Of a stretch of DNA of 64,000 nucleotides, positions 29,173-37,974 are shown one piece after another. Origin of the DNA: G965215145 sp965215145 (GTDB taxonomy: Bacteria > Bacteroidota > Rhodothermia > Rhodothermales > JANQRZ01); the NCBI GenBank assembly GCA_965215145.1, contig OZ244038.1, positions 806,001 through 870,000 of the forward strand, written 5' to 3'. The stretch's first letter is position 1, and every line of letters starts with the position of its first letter. The notes beneath the pieces are model-generated. The model had not been told where the DNA came from, did no database searches, and saw only the letters and a program-made list of their open reading frames with translations. A program made the position numbers and the translations under genes.

Positions 29173-29481
29173 ATGGCAAGCCAGAAGATCCGGATCAAGC
29201 TCAAGTCCTACGACCACTCGCTGGTCGACAAGAGCGCCGAGAAGATCATCCGCACGGTGAAGCAGACCGGCGCGGTGGTCAGCGGCCCGATCCCCCTCCC
29301 GACCAACAAGTCGATCTACACGGTCCTCCGCGGGCCGCACGTCGACAAGAAGAGCCGCGAGCAGTTCGAGATCCGCGCGCACAAGCGCCTGATCGACATC
29401 CTCTCGACCTCCTCCAAGACGGTCGACGCGCTGATGAAGCTGGAGCTTCCCAGCGGCGTCGACGTCGAGATCAAGGTCTGA
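29173..29481 (+). CDS. rpsJ: 30S ribosomal protein uS10
   Basis: A 102-residue small-subunit head protein, also the NusG/NusB partner in antitermination in other bacteria. [20 protein letters not shown] and [20 protein letters not shown] are the conserved core, and [19 protein letters not shown] closes it. The ATG at 29173 gives the canonical start, and a 15-codon upstream extension would be repeat-encoded. It is followed after 8 bp by a lipoprotein gene where rplC would be expected. Confidence 0.98.
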   Translation: MASQKIRIKLKSYDHSLVDKSAEKIIRTVKQTGAVVSGPIPLPTNKSIYTVLRGPHVDKKSREQFEIRAHKRLIDILSTSSKTVDALMKLELPSGVDVEIKV

Positions 29482-29489
29482 CCCCGACG

Positions 29490-30071
29490 ATGCGCCATTT
29501 CCCCTCCATCCTCCTGATCGCCGCGTTGGCGCTGGGCCTCGGCCCCGCGCTCACCGGCTGCGACTCCGACGACGGCGACGACACGCCGGCGGAGGAGCGG
29601 ATCGTGGGCGTCTGGGCTGCCGAGACGGCCAGCCTGCTCCTCAACCCACTCGGCACGGCGATCCCCGTGCTGGAGGAGGGCGACGAGGCCAGCGTCACCA
29701 TCTCATTTGAGACCACCGGCGAGTTCCTCCTCACCGTGCAGGGGCCGGTCGAGTTCACCGCACCCATCACGGGCGAGGTGGTGGAGATCATCCCGGAGGG
29801 CGAGGCCACCGCGACGCGGGGGACCTACGAGGTGGTGGCGGACGAGGAGCAGATCCGCTTCACGGCCACCACCGTCGACGGCATCCCCGTCATCGAGGAG
29901 GAGCCAGCCGACGTGGACTTCGGCTTCCGCGGCGACGACCTCACGCTCACCATCGAGAACGACGAGGATGGGCAGGCTCTGCTCGCCTTCCTCCTCGGTA
30001 GCGACGAGTTGGCCGCGCTCTTCCAAGGCGGCGAAGCCCGCTTCGAGCAGATCACAGCCAGCACCAACTGA
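29490..30071 (+). CDS. Lipoprotein inserted between rpsJ and rplC
   Basis: A 193-residue secreted lipoprotein: a hydrophobic N-helix, lipobox ALTGC, and then an acidic stretch [12 protein letters not shown]. In Bacteroidota acidic residues straight after the lipid-bearing Cys act as a surface-export signal. The mature part starts [16 protein letters not shown] and is predicted beta-rich, resembling small lipocalin-like domains (IVGxW start). It has no role in translation that I can see, yet it sits 8 bp after rpsJ and 50 bp before rplC on the same strand. It is therefore probably co-transcribed with the ribosomal genes. Confidence 0.85.
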   Translation: MRHFPSILLIAALALGLGPALTGCDSDDGDDTPAEERIVGVWAAETASLLLNPLGTAIPVLEEGDEASVTISFETTGEFLLTVQGPVEFTAPITGEVVEIIPEGEATATRGTYEVVADEEQIRFTATTVDGIPVIEEEPADVDFGFRGDDLTLTIENDEDGQALLAFLLGSDELAALFQGGEARFEQITASTN

Positions 30072-30121
30072 AGCCCATCAAGGGCGCTCACCCCCACGCT
30101 TAACTTAATCAGGCGATTACA

Positions 30122-30751
30122 ATGAGCGGAATTATCGGGCGCAAGCTCGGCATGACGACGGTGTTCGACGACCGGGGCGACCAGATCGTCTGCACGGTCG
30201 TGGAAGCCGGCCCTTGCGTTGTGACCCAGGTCCGGACGGACGAGACGGACGGCTACAGTGCCCTCCAACTCGCCTTCGGCGACAAGAAGGAGAAGCACAC
30301 GACGAAGGCGCTCCAGGGCCATTTCAAGGCCGCCAACACGGACCCCAAGCGCCACCTCATCGAGTTCCGCGGCCACAGCCGCACCGACGACCTCGGCCTC
30401 GGCGACACCCTCGCCGTCGGCGACGTGTTCGCGGAGGGCGACACGGTCCACGTCGTCGGGACCTCGAAGGGCAAGGGGTTCCAGGGCGTCGTCAAGCGCC
30501 ACGGCTTCGGCGGCGTGATGGAGCAGACGCACGGCCAGCACAACCGCCAGCGCGCGCCGGGCTCGATCGGGCAGGCGTCCGACCCCAGCCGCGTCTTCAA
30601 GGGCACCAAGATGGGCGGGCGCATGGGCAACGACCGCGTGACGGTCAAGAACCTCCGCGTCGTCCGCGTCCTCCCGGACAACAACGTCGTCCTCATCAAG
30701 GGCGCCGTGCCCGGCCCGAAGAAGGGCATCCTCGAGATCCGTAAGGCTTGA
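30122..30751 (+). CDS. rplC: 50S ribosomal protein uL3
   Basis: A 209-residue early-assembly protein near the peptidyl-transferase centre. [17 protein letters not shown] at the start and [16 protein letters not shown] in the central extension, with the Gln methylated in other bacteria, are diagnostic. [18 protein letters not shown] follows. ATG at 30122. The stop TGA is the start of a TGATGCG repeat unit. Confidence 0.98.
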   Translation: MSGIIGRKLGMTTVFDDRGDQIVCTVVEAGPCVVTQVRTDETDGYSALQLAFGDKKEKHTTKALQGHFKAANTDPKRHLIEFRGHSRTDDLGLGDTLAVGDVFAEGDTVHVVGTSKGKGFQGVVKRHGFGGVMEQTHGQHNRQRAPGSIGQASDPSRVFKGTKMGGRMGNDRVTVKNLRVVRVLPDNNVVLIKGAVPGPKKGILEIRKA

Positions 30752-30806
30752 TGCGTGTCGCGTGTCGGCCCCGGCCGGCACCAATGCGCAATACGCACCA
30801 GACAGA
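30749..30806. repeat. Heptamer inverted repeat (TGCGTNN type), rplC-rplD spacer
   Basis: Left units TGCGTGT and CGCGTGT follow directly on the rplC stop, and right units ATGCGCA and ATACGCA (30784-30797) lead to the rplD ATG. The two arms flank a GC-rich centre. Same design as the TGAGT loci but with a different heptamer. Confidence 0.6.
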
Positions 30807-30807
30807 C

Positions 30808-31539
30808 ATGAACCTCCCCATCTACTCCCGCGACGGCGCCGACTCCGGCCGGACGGTCGAGTTCGACGACGCCGTCTTCGGCCTCGAGCCGAACGACCAC
30901 GCGATCTGGCTCGACGTGAAGGCGTCCGAGGCGCACGCGCGCCAGGGCACGCACAAGACGAAGGAGCGCGCCGAGGTCGCCTTCTCGACGCGGAAGCTCT
31001 ACCGCCAGAAGGGGACGGGCCACGCCCGCGCCGGCAGCGCGAAGAGCCCGATCCGCAAGGGCGGCGGCACCATCTTCGGCCCGCGCCCCCACGCCTACAA
31101 CGTCGGCATCAACAAGAAGACGAAGCGGGTGGCCCGCCGCAGCGCCCTCGCCCACAAGCTCCGCGGCGAGGCGCTCCGGGTGGTGGAGGACTTCACGATG
31201 GAGGCGCCGAAGACGCGCGACCTCGCCGGCGTCATCCAGAGCCTCGACCTCGGCGGGAAGGTGCTCCTCCTCACCGCCCAGGCCGACGAGGTCATCTACC
31301 GCTCCGGCCGCAACATCCCGACCCTCACCGTCCGCCGCGCCACCGACGCCTCGACGCGCGACCTGATGCACGCGCAGACGGTGCTCATCCAGGAGAGCGC
31401 CGTCGGGCTGCTGACCGAGGCGCTGCGCCCGAGCCAGAAGGCCCAGCTCTCCGACGACGCCGAGCTGCCGGTCCCCGTCGCCGACGAGCCCGTGCTCCCG
31501 GTCGCCGACGAGCCCGCCGCCGACGAATCCGCCGCGTAA
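30808..31539 (+). CDS. rplD: 50S ribosomal protein uL4 with acidic tail
   Basis: A 243-residue large-subunit protein lining the exit tunnel. The conserved loop TRKLYRQKGTGHARAGSAKSP (given in part) and RRSALAHKLRGEALRVVEDF are present. The last 35 residues form an acidic, Pro/Val-rich tail (LPVPVADEPVLPVADEP) absent from most uL4 proteins, with two near-copies of PVADEP. I start at ATG 30808 (MNLPIYS), because upstream in-frame ATGs lie in the repeat. Confidence 0.97.
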   Translation: MNLPIYSRDGADSGRTVEFDDAVFGLEPNDHAIWLDVKASEAHARQGTHKTKERAEVAFSTRKLYRQKGTGHARAGSAKSPIRKGGGTIFGPRPHAYNVGINKKTKRVARRSALAHKLRGEALRVVEDFTMEAPKTRDLAGVIQSLDLGGKVLLLTAQADEVIYRSGRNIPTLTVRRATDASTRDLMHAQTVLIQESAVGLLTEALRPSQKAQLSDDAELPVPVADEPVLPVADEPAADESAA

Positions 31540-31568
31540 CGCGAACCCCCTAGCCGAGTCCCCGAACC

Positions 31569-31865
31569 ATGGCCCTCCCCGTTCTGATCGAGCCCATCAT
31601 CACCGAGAAGATGACCCGCCTCATGGAGGAGGGTCGGCACTACGCCTTCCGGGTGGCGAAGGACGCCAACAAGATCGAGATCCGCAAGGCCGTCGAGGCC
31701 CGCTACCCGAGCGTGGACATCAAGGAGGTCCGCACGATGGTGGTCCGCGGCAAGCGCAAGCGGCAGTTCACGAAGCGCGGGCTGATGGAGGGCCGGAAGC
31801 CCTCCTACAAGAAGGCCATCGTGACGCTCAAGAGCGGCGAGATCGACTTCTTCGAGAGCGTCTGA
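31569..31865 (+). CDS. rplW: 50S ribosomal protein uL23
   Basis: A 98-residue protein at the polypeptide exit, the docking site for trigger factor and SRP. LIEPIITEKMTRLMEEGRHYAF and the KIEIRKAVEARY segment are typical, and the basic loop RGKRKRQFTKRG is the rRNA-binding extension. ATG at 31569, 29 bp after rplD. Confidence 0.97.
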   Translation: MALPVLIEPIITEKMTRLMEEGRHYAFRVAKDANKIEIRKAVEARYPSVDIKEVRTMVVRGKRKRQFTKRGLMEGRKPSYKKAIVTLKSGEIDFFESV

Positions 31866-31990
31866 TCCTCCCCCGATTCCGGCCTCCCGCGAACTGCCCG
31901 CGAAGCCTCCAAACTCCTTGAACCCCTCGGGCGCAAAGCCGTTGCCCACCTTCTGCCGCGACGGCACGTAAGCCCCAACCAAGAAGACTC

Positions 31991-32824
31991 ATGGCGATCC
32001 GCAAGCTCAAGCCGGTCACGCCCGGCCAGCGCCAGCGCTCGGTCTCCGCGTTCGACACCATCACGAAGTCGGAGCCGGAGAAGAGCCTGCTTGCGCCCCT
32101 CAAGAAGAAGGGCGGGCGCAACAACCACGGCCGCATCACGACGCGCCACCAGGGCGGCGGCCACAAGCGCCGCTACCGGATCATCGACTTCAAGCGCGAC
32201 AAGGACGGCGTCCCCGCCCGCGTCGCGTCCATCGAGTACGACCCGAACCGGACGGCCCGCATCGCGCTGCTCGTCTACGCCGACGGCGCCAAGCGCTACA
32301 TCATCGCACCCGACCGGCTGACTGTCGGGATGACGGTGCAGAGCGGGCCGGACGCGCCGCCGGAGCTCGGCAACTGCCTCCCGCTGACGAGCATCCCGCT
32401 GGGCACGTTCGTCCATGCCATCGAGATGAAGTCGGGCAAGGGCGCGCAGCTCGCCCGGAGCGCGGGGACGTTCGCGCAGCTCCAGGCGCGCGAGGGCAAG
32501 ATGGCGACGCTGAAGCTCCCCTCCGGCGAGGTCCGCATGGTCCCGGTGACCTGCCGCGCCACCATCGGGCAGACCTCGAACCCGGACCACATGAACATCG
32601 ACATCGGCAAGGCCGGCCGGAAGCGCTGGCTCGGCATCCGCCCGAAGACGCGCGGCGTGGCGATGAACCCCGTCGACCACCCGATGGGCGGCGGCGAGGG
32701 GAAGTCCTCCGGCGGCCACCCCAAGAGCCCGACCGGCGTGCCGGCCAAGGGCTACAAGACCCGCAAGAAGAAGAACGCCTCGGACCAGTTCATCGTCCGC
32801 CGCCGCAAGAAGAAGAAGGGCTGA
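31991..32824 (+). CDS. rplB: 50S ribosomal protein uL2
   Basis: A 277-residue protein essential for subunit joining and peptidyl-transferase function. [37 protein letters not shown] and the [19 protein letters not shown] segment, with the conserved His near the catalytic centre, are all present. The C-tail is [22 protein letters not shown] at 31991. The 125-bp gap after rplW has no repeat or other signal I can identify. Confidence 0.98.
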   Translation: MAIRKLKPVTPGQRQRSVSAFDTITKSEPEKSLLAPLKKKGGRNNHGRITTRHQGGGHKRRYRIIDFKRDKDGVPARVASIEYDPNRTARIALLVYADGAKRYIIAPDRLTVGMTVQSGPDAPPELGNCLPLTSIPLGTFVHAIEMKSGKGAQLARSAGTFAQLQAREGKMATLKLPSGEVRMVPVTCRATIGQTSNPDHMNIDIGKAGRKRWLGIRPKTRGVAMNPVDHPMGGGEGKSSGGHPKSPTGVPAKGYKTRKKKNASDQFIVRRRKKKKG

Positions 32825-32858
32825 GCGCCCCCGCTCCCCGCCCCACGACCCCACGACT

Positions 32859-33143
32859 ATGGCACGCTCGCTCAAGAAGGGCCCGTACATCTACTACAAG
32901 CTCCAGCGCAAGGTGGACGAGATGAACGGGTCCGGCCGGAAGAAGGTCATCAAGACCTGGAGCCGCGCCTCGATGATCTCGCCCGAGATGGTCGGCCACA
33001 CCTTCGGCGTCCACAACGGCAAGCAGTTCATCCCCGTTTACGTCACCGAGAACATGGTCGGCCACAAGCTCGGCGAGTTCGCGCCGACGCGGCAGTTCCG
33101 CGGCCACATGGGCGGCGGCGGCAAGGCCGACAAGCGCCGCTAG
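32859..33143 (+). CDS. rpsS: 30S ribosomal protein uS19
   Basis: A 94-residue small-subunit head protein that contacts uS13 and the A-site t[34 protein letters not shown] and [16 protein letters not shown] are signature segments. ATG at 32859, with its usual neighbours rplB and rplV. Confidence 0.98.
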   Translation: MARSLKKGPYIYYKLQRKVDEMNGSGRKKVIKTWSRASMISPEMVGHTFGVHNGKQFIPVYVTENMVGHKLGEFAPTRQFRGHMGGGGKADKRR

Positions 33144-33153
33144 CAACGAGCGA

Positions 33154-33213
33154 TGAGTGGCGGGTTCTGAGTTCTGAGTGACTCACGACCCACGACTCAC
33201 AACGCAAGACTCC
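33154..33213. repeat. Heptamer inverted repeat (TGAGTNN type), rpsS-rplV spacer
   Basis: Left units TGAGTGG, CGGGTTC, TGAGTTC and TGAGTGA run directly into right units ending CGACCCA, CGACTCA, CAACGCA and AGACTCC, giving an almost loopless hairpin. The right arm ends 6 nt before the rplV ATG. Confidence 0.8.
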
Positions 33214-33219
33214 AAATCC

Positions 33220-33579
33220 ATGCAAGCCCGAGCCAAGCTGCGGTTCATCCGCTCCTCGCCCCGCAAGATGCGCATCGTCGCGGACCAGGTCCGCGGCAAG
33301 GGCATCACCGAGGCGCTCAATACGCTCCACTTCCTCCCGCATAAGGCCGCCGCGCCCATCGAGAAGACGCTGCTCTCGGCCGTCGCCAACCTCCGCGACC
33401 AGGCGGAGGAGGGCGTCGACGAGGACGCCCTCGTCGTGCAGGCGATCATGGTGGACGAGGCGCCGGTGTTCAAGCGGTTCCGGCCGGTCTCGCGCGGGCG
33501 CGCCCACCGCATCAAGAAGCGCAACAGCCACCTCACCATCGTCGTCGGCCCTGCCGCCGAGGCGGACGCCGAAGCGTAG
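33220..33579 (+). CDS. rplV: 50S ribosomal protein uL22
   Basis: A 119-residue tunnel-wall protein. [23 protein letters not shown] and the beta-hairpin region ending [20 protein letters not shown] are conserved. I start at ATG 33220 (MQARAK); the in-frame ATG at 33178 lies inside the repeat. Residues [17 protein letters not shown] replace the usual N-A-E-N segment. Confidence 0.97.
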   Translation: MQARAKLRFIRSSPRKMRIVADQVRGKGITEALNTLHFLPHKAAAPIEKTLLSAVANLRDQAEEGVDEDALVVQAIMVDEAPVFKRFRPVSRGRAHRIKKRNSHLTIVVGPAAEADAEA

Positions 33580-33610
33580 GCGCACAACCGAAACGAACGA
33601 GGATATTCCT

Positions 33611-34396
33611 TTGGGTCAGAAGACACACCCCGTCGGGCTCCGCCTGGGCATCATCCGCGGCTGGGACTCCAACTGGTACACGGACGGCTCCTTCGCCGAC
33701 AAGCTCGTCGAGGACCAGGAGATCCGGACCTACCTCAAGGCCCGGCTCAAGCGCGCCGGCCTCAGCCGGACCATCATCGAGCGGACCCCGAAGCGGGTGA
33801 TCCTGACGCTGCACACGAGCCGGCCCGGCGTCGTCATCGGCCGCGGCGGCGCCGAGGTCGAGAAGCTGCGCGAGGAGCTGAAGCAGCTCACGAAGAAGGA
33901 CATCCAGATCAACATCAACGAGATCAAGCGGCCCGAGCTCGACGCCTCGCTCGTCGCGCAGAACATCGCGCAGCAGCTCGAAGGCCGCGTCTCGTTCCGC
34001 CGCGCGATGAAGCAGGCCGTCGGCTCCGCGATGCGGATGGGGGCCGAGGGCGTCCGCATCAAGGTCGGCGGCCGGCTCGGGGGGGCCGAGATGAGCCGGA
34101 CCGAGCAGTACCTCGAAGGGCGCGTCCCGCTCCACACCCTCCGCGCCGACATCGACTTCGCCTCGGCGACGGCGTTCACGCTCGCCGGCACGTGCGGCGT
34201 GAAGGTCTGGATCTACCGCGGCGAGATCCTCGGCAAGCCGGACCTCAGCCCGAACGCGCAGGCCCAGCGCCAGCAGCAGATGGCGAGCGCCGCGCCGCCG
34301 CCGGAGCGTCGCCGGGACCGCCGCGACCGCGGGGGACGAGGCGGTCGGGACGGAGGCCGGGGCCGGGGAGGCCGCGGCGGCGGTGGCCGCCGCTAG
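33611..34396 (+). CDS. rpsC: 30S ribosomal protein uS3 with RGG-rich tail
   Basis: A 261-residue mRNA-entry-channel protein. [20 protein letters not shown] is the canonical start and fixes TTG 33611 as initiation codon, preceded by GAGGAT. The KH motif [13 protein letters not shown] and [17 protein letters not shown] are intact. After the usual end (about residue 211) comes a 50-residue tail with Gln repeats and an Arg/Gly-rich RGGRGG-type sequence, suggestive of RNA binding. Confidence 0.98.
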   Translation: MGQKTHPVGLRLGIIRGWDSNWYTDGSFADKLVEDQEIRTYLKARLKRAGLSRTIIERTPKRVILTLHTSRPGVVIGRGGAEVEKLREELKQLTKKDIQININEIKRPELDASLVAQNIAQQLEGRVSFRRAMKQAVGSAMRMGAEGVRIKVGGRLGGAEMSRTEQYLEGRVPLHTLRADIDFASATAFTLAGTCGVKVWIYRGEILGKPDLSPNAQAQRQQQMASAAPPPERRRDRRDRGGRGGRDGGRGRGGRGGGGRR

Positions 34397-34447
34397 CGCC
34401 CAAGACACCCATCCATTTCTAGAACCGAGTAGACGAGAGGACCCGCC

Positions 34448-34885
34448 ATGTTGATGCCCAAGCGGACCAAGTACCGCAAGATGCAGAAGGGCCGCGTCAA
34501 GGGCATGGCCCACCGCGGCAGCCGGATCGACTTCGGCGACTTCGGCATCAAGGCGCTCGAGCCGGGCTGGATCACGAGCCGCCAGATCGAGGCCTGCCGT
34601 GTCGCCATCACCCGCCGCATCAAGCGCCAGGGGAAGGTCTGGATCCGCATCTTCCCGGACAAGCCCATCACCAAAAAGCCCGCCGAGACCCGGATGGGCA
34701 AGGGCAAGGGCTCGCCCGAGTACTTCGTCGCCGTGGTGAAGCCGGGCCGCGTGCTCTTCGAGCTCGCCGGCGTCCCCGAGGACCTCGGCCGCGAGGCGAT
34801 GGCGCTGGCCCAGTACAAGCTCCCCATCAAGACCAAGTTCGTCGTCCGCCCGGACTACGTCCCCGCCGAGGTCGCGCGGCGCTAA
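34448..34885 (+). CDS. rplP: 50S ribosomal protein uL16
   Basis: A 145-residue protein at the A-site side of the large subunit. [13 protein letters not shown] and [22 protein letters not shown] (cited in part) with [17 protein letters not shown] are diagnostic, the last including the Arg hydroxylated in some bacteria. ATG at 34448 with a GAGAGG ribosome-binding-like sequence 9 nt upstream. Confidence 0.98.
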   Translation: MLMPKRTKYRKMQKGRVKGMAHRGSRIDFGDFGIKALEPGWITSRQIEACRVAITRRIKRQGKVWIRIFPDKPITKKPAETRMGKGKGSPEYFVAVVKPGRVLFELAGVPEDLGREAMALAQYKLPIKTKFVVRPDYVPAEVARR

Positions 34886-34926
34886 GCGCCCCCCCGCACC
34901 CGGCCGCACGCACGCACCCCCGATCC

Positions 34927-35121
34927 ATGAAGGCTTCCGACATCCGCGAGCTCTCCGCCGACGAGATCCGCCAGCGCATCATCGAGGAGGAGCAGGAGCT
35001 CCAGCACAAGCGCTTCCAGAGCGCCGTGGCTGGGCTCGAAAACCCCGTCGGCGACATCCGCACGCGCCGCCGCCGCATCGCGCGGCTGAAGACGCTCCTC
35101 AACGAGAAGGCCGCCGCGTAA
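34927..35121 (+). CDS. rpmC: 50S ribosomal protein uL29
   Basis: A 64-residue helical-hairpin protein next to uL23 at the exit site. MKASDIRELSADEIRQRI and the second-helix LENPVGDIRTRRRRIARLKT are characteristic. ATG at 34927, in its normal place between rplP and rpsQ. Confidence 0.97.
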   Translation: MKASDIRELSADEIRQRIIEEEQELQHKRFQSAVAGLENPVGDIRTRRRRIARLKTLLNEKAAA

Positions 35122-35177
35122 GCGCCGTCTAATCCCATCCCGTAGTTGGTCTGCTCACCAAGCGACCCCGACCGACC

Positions 35178-35588
35178 ATGCCCGACCAGAACCCCGAAGT
35201 CGCCGAAGCGTCCCCGCAGACGGAGCCCGCTCCCGAGAGCCCGGAGGTCCGCCCCGAGGCCCCGACGAAGGAGGCCCCGAAGGACAGCGCCGACAGCGGT
35301 GCCCGCGCCGGCGAGAACGACGCCGACGACAGCTCCGGCCGCAACGCGCGGAAGGAGCGGATCGGCCTCGTCGTCTCCGACAAGATGGACAAGACGATCA
35401 CCGTCGCCATCGAGCGCCAGGTCAAGCACCCGATCTACGGCAAGTTCCTGAAGCAGACGACGAAGCTGAAGGTCCACGACGAGGCCAACGACGCCGGCGC
35501 CGGCGACACCGTCCGCATCATGGAGACCCGCCCGCTCTCGAAGCACAAGCGTTGGCGGCTCGTCGAAGTGATGGAGCGAGCCAAGTAA
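35178..35588 (+). CDS. rpsQ: 30S ribosomal protein uS17 with long acidic N-terminal extension
   Basis: The uS17 core starts near residue 57 ([20 protein letters not shown]) and continues through [19 protein letters not shown] and [15 protein letters not shown]. It is preceded by about 55 residues rich in Glu, Pro, Ala and Asp, where most uS17 proteins have fewer than 10. The codon pattern is coding throughout and the ATG at 35178 is the only start in the extension before the core, so the extension is probably real. Total 136 residues. Confidence 0.95.
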   Translation: MPDQNPEVAEASPQTEPAPESPEVRPEAPTKEAPKDSADSGARAGENDADDSSGRNARKERIGLVVSDKMDKTITVAIERQVKHPIYGKFLKQTTKLKVHDEANDAGAGDTVRIMETRPLSKHKRWRLVEVMERAK

Positions 35589-35633
35589 GAGGTTTCCCGT
35601 TCCGCCCACCGGAAGGCTGAAACACCGACTCCC

Positions 35634-36002
35634 ATGATCCAGCAAGAATCCCGGCTCGCCGTCGCCGACAACTCCGGCGCCAAAGAGGTGCTCTGCATCC
35701 GCGTGCTCGGCGGCTCCGGCCGGCGCTACGCCCGCATCGGCGACAAGATCGTCGTCTCGGTCAAGACGGCCGTGCCCGGCGGCGGCATCAAGAAGGGGGA
35801 GGTCTCCCGCGCCGTCGTCGTCCGCACGAAGAAGGAGTACCGCCGCCCCGACGGCTCCTACATCCGCTTCGACGAGAACGCCGCGGTCCTCCTCAATGAG
35901 GCCGACGAGCCGCGCGGCACCCGCATCTTCGGCCCCGTCGCGCGCGAGCTCCGCGAGCGGCAGTTCATGCGGATCGTCTCCCTCGCCCCCGAGGTGCTTT
36001 AA
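35634..36002 (+). CDS. rplN: 50S ribosomal protein uL14
   Basis: A 122-residue protein at the subunit interface. [20 protein letters not shown], the [17 protein letters not shown] loop and [24 protein letters not shown] are canonical. ATG at 35634. Confidence 0.98.
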   Translation: MIQQESRLAVADNSGAKEVLCIRVLGGSGRRYARIGDKIVVSVKTAVPGGGIKKGEVSRAVVVRTKKEYRRPDGSYIRFDENAAVLLNEADEPRGTRIFGPVARELRERQFMRIVSLAPEVL

Positions 36003-36019
36003 CCCCACCGACGGCGCCC

Positions 36020-36047
36020 GTAGGGGCGCAGCACGCTGCGCCCTTAC
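36020..36047. repeat. 28-bp palindromic repeat (family A), copy 3
   Basis: Ends GTAGGGGCG and (with one change) CGCCCTTAC, core CAGCA/CGCTG. Two of 14 arm positions do not pair. It lies 17 bp after the rplN stop, in the rplN-rplX spacer of the ribosomal operon. Confidence 0.75.
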
Positions 36048-36066
36048 CGCATCCCCGAACCCGATC

Positions 36067-36450
36067 ATGCCCCGCACGAAGAACAAGCAGAAGAAGCTCC
36101 ACGTCAAGAAGGGCGAGCAGGTCGCGCTGACGAAGGCGATCACGGCCTACAAGGACGAGCTCGCCCGCGAGAAGGGCTACGTCGGCCGCGTCCTCGCCGT
36201 CTACCCGCAGAAGGAGCGCGTGCTCGTCGAGGGCGTCAACATCCGCGTCCGCCACACCCGCCCGAACCAGACCCACCCCCAGGGCGGGCGGATCGAGGGC
36301 GAGCGCCCCATCCACCTCTCGAACGTGATGCCCGTCGACGCCGACGGCAACCCGACCCGGATCGGCCGCAAGCGCGTCGAGGACCCCGACACCGGGAAGG
36401 GCCGGTGGGTCCGCTACGCCAAGACCACCGGCGACGAACTCGACCGCTAA
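36067..36450 (+). CDS. rplX: 50S ribosomal protein uL24 with insertion in the KOW loop
   Basis: A 127-residue assembly initiator. The KOW strand [21 protein letters not shown] (in part) and [20 protein letters not shown] are clear. Where most uL24 proteins have a short Gly-Lys-rich turn after HVKKG, this one has a longer helical-looking segment ([20 protein letters not shown]). I start at ATG 36067 ([10 protein letters not shown]); the longer frame overlaps rplN. Confidence 0.96.
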   Translation: MPRTKNKQKKLHVKKGEQVALTKAITAYKDELAREKGYVGRVLAVYPQKERVLVEGVNIRVRHTRPNQTHPQGGRIEGERPIHLSNVMPVDADGNPTRIGRKRVEDPDTGKGRWVRYAKTTGDELDR

Positions 36451-36458
36451 TACAGCCT

Positions 36459-36525
36459 AATGCGCAGTTCGTGGTGCGTAAGGGAAGCCCCACGCAGCGC
36501 GACGCGCAACACGCAACACGTGACA
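36459..36525. repeat. Heptamer inverted repeat (CGTGTTG/CAACACG type), rplX-rplE spacer
   Basis: Left units AATGCGC, AGTTCGT and GGTGCGT; right side with register CACGCAG, CGCGACG, CGCAACA, CGCAACA and CGTGACA, ending 5 nt before the rplE ATG. Period 7 is clear on the right arm and looser on the left. Confidence 0.55.
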
Positions 36526-36530
36526 CTCCG

Positions 36531-37112
36531 ATGGAACAGAAGTACGTACCCCGCCTGAAGCAGCGCTACCTCGACGAGGTCGTGCCGGCGCTCCGCGAGC
36601 AGTTCGGCTACACGAACGTGATGCAGGTCCCGCGGCTCACGAAGATCTCCGTCAACAAGGGCGTCGGCGAGGCCGCGACGACGAAGAAGGTGCTCGACGA
36701 CGCCGTCGAGGAGCTCCGCACCGTCACCGGCCAGCAGCCGATGATCCGGCGCGCGCGCCGGAGTATCTCGAACTTCAAGATCCGCGACGGCATGCCCGTC
36801 GGCGTGGCGGTGACGCTGCGCGGCGACACGATGTGGGAGTTCCTCGACCGCTTCGTGACGCTCGCCCTCCCGCGCGTCCGCGACTTCCGCGGCGTGCCGG
36901 ACCGCTCGTTCGACGGCCGCGGCAACTACACGCTCGGCGTCAAGGAGCAGATCATCTTCCCCGAGATCAACATCGACCGGGTGGACCGCGTCTCCGGCAT
37001 GGACGTCTCCATCGTCACGACGGCCGAGACCGACGAGGAGGCCTACGCGCTGCTCAAGGCGCTCGGGATGCCGTTCGTCCGCCGCGAGACCGAGACCGCC
37101 GAAGCCGCTTAA
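36531..37112 (+). CDS. rplE: 50S ribosomal protein uL5
   Basis: A 193-residue central-protuberance protein binding 5S r[35 protein letters not shown] and [21 protein letters not shown] (in part) are conserved, as is [21 protein letters not shown] start at ATG 36531, directly after the repeat; the upstream in-frame extension would be repeat-encoded. Confidence 0.97.
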   Translation: MEQKYVPRLKQRYLDEVVPALREQFGYTNVMQVPRLTKISVNKGVGEAATTKKVLDDAVEELRTVTGQQPMIRRARRSISNFKIRDGMPVGVAVTLRGDTMWEFLDRFVTLALPRVRDFRGVPDRSFDGRGNYTLGVKEQIIFPEINIDRVDRVSGMDVSIVTTAETDEEAYALLKALGMPFVRRETETAEAA

Positions 37113-37141
37113 AGCAACCGCCCAGAGAACCCCCGACTGTT

Positions 37142-37411
37142 ATGGCCCGCACCTCCCTGATCGCCCGCGAGGCGAAGCGCCGCCGGATGGTGGCGAAGTA
37201 CGCCGACAAGCGCCGCCGCCTCAAGGCCGCCGGCGACTTCGAGGGGCTCCAGAAGCTCCCCCGCAACGCTAGCCCCGTCCGGCTCCACAACCGCTGCGCC
37301 CTGACCGGCCGCCCACGCGGCTACATGCGCAAGTTCGGCATCTGCCGCGTCGTCTTCCGGGAGCTCGCGCTCTCCGGCAAGATCCCCGGCGTCCGCAAGT
37401 CGAGCTGGTAG
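37142..37411 (+). CDS. rpsN: 30S ribosomal protein uS14, zinc-free form
   Basis: An 89-residue protein. [20 protein letters not shown] and the C-terminal [19 protein letters not shown] are typical of the long form of uS14, which lacks the CxxC pairs of the zinc-ribbon form. ATG at 37142; the longer overlapping frame into rplE is not used. It neighbours rplE and rpsH as in the usual spc order. Confidence 0.97.
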   Translation: MARTSLIAREAKRRRMVAKYADKRRRLKAAGDFEGLQKLPRNASPVRLHNRCALTGRPRGYMRKFGICRVVFRELALSGKIPGVRKSSW

Positions 37412-37428
37412 GCGCCTCCGGCGCGTCA

Positions 37429-37493
37429 TGAGTTTTGGGTCATGGGTTGTGAGAACTCGGACCCACGACTCACAACTCAAGACTCACAACTCC
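37429..37493. repeat. Heptamer inverted repeat (TGAGTNN type), rpsN-rpsH spacer
   Basis: Left units TGAGTTT, TGGGTCA, TGGGTTG and TGAGAAC; right units CGACTCA, CAACTCA, AGACTCA and CAACTCC after a GGACCCA unit. It ends 4 nt before the rpsH ATG. Confidence 0.8.
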
Positions 37494-37497
37494 TCAC

Positions 37498-37899
37498 ATG
37501 AGCGCCATCACCGACCCCGTCGCGGACTACCTCACACGCGTCCGCAACGCGCAGAAGGCCCGCCACCCGTACACCGACATCCCCGCCTCGAAGGTGAAGC
37601 GGGCCATCACGCAGATCCTCCTCGACAAGGGGTTCATCCGCAACTACCTCAACATCGACGACGGCAAGCAGGGGCTCCTGCGCGTTTACCTCCGCTACGA
37701 CCGGAAGGGGACGCCCGCCATCCGCGAGGTCAAGCGCGTCTCCCGACCCGGCCTCCGCCGCTACGTCGGCACCGACGACCTGCCGCGCGTGCGCAACGGC
37801 CTCGGCGTCGCCATCATCTCGACCTCGCGGGGCGTGATGACGGACAAGGAGGCCCGCCGCGCTGGCGTCGGCGGCGAGGTACTCGCCACGGTGTTCTAG
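37498..37899 (+). CDS. rpsH: 30S ribosomal protein uS8
   Basis: A 133-residue central-domain protein. DPVADYLTRVRNAQKARH, VKRAITQILLDKGFI and the C-terminal GVMTDKEARRAGVGGEVLATV are canonical. ATG at 37498. The stop TAG overlaps the first GTC unit of the next repeat. Confidence 0.98.
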   Translation: MSAITDPVADYLTRVRNAQKARHPYTDIPASKVKRAITQILLDKGFIRNYLNIDDGKQGLLRVYLRYDRKGTPAIREVKRVSRPGLRRYVGTDDLPRVRNGLGVAIISTSRGVMTDKEARRAGVGGEVLATVF

Positions 37900-37968
37900 T
37901 CATTCGTCCCCCGTCATTGGTCCCTCATGCGAAACCAGTGACCCGTGACCAGTGACCCCTGACCAAGA
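37899..37968. repeat. Heptamer inverted repeat (GTCAYTG type), rpsH-rplF spacer
   Basis: Ten contiguous 7-nt units: GTCATTC, GTCCCCC, GTCATTG, GTCCCTC, ATGCGAA, ACCAGTG, ACCCGTG, ACCAGTG, ACCCCTG and ACCAAGA. The right units are complementary to the left ones. It begins on the last base of the rpsH stop codon and ends 6 nt before the rplF ATG. Confidence 0.75.
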
Positions 37969-37974
37969 AGAACC

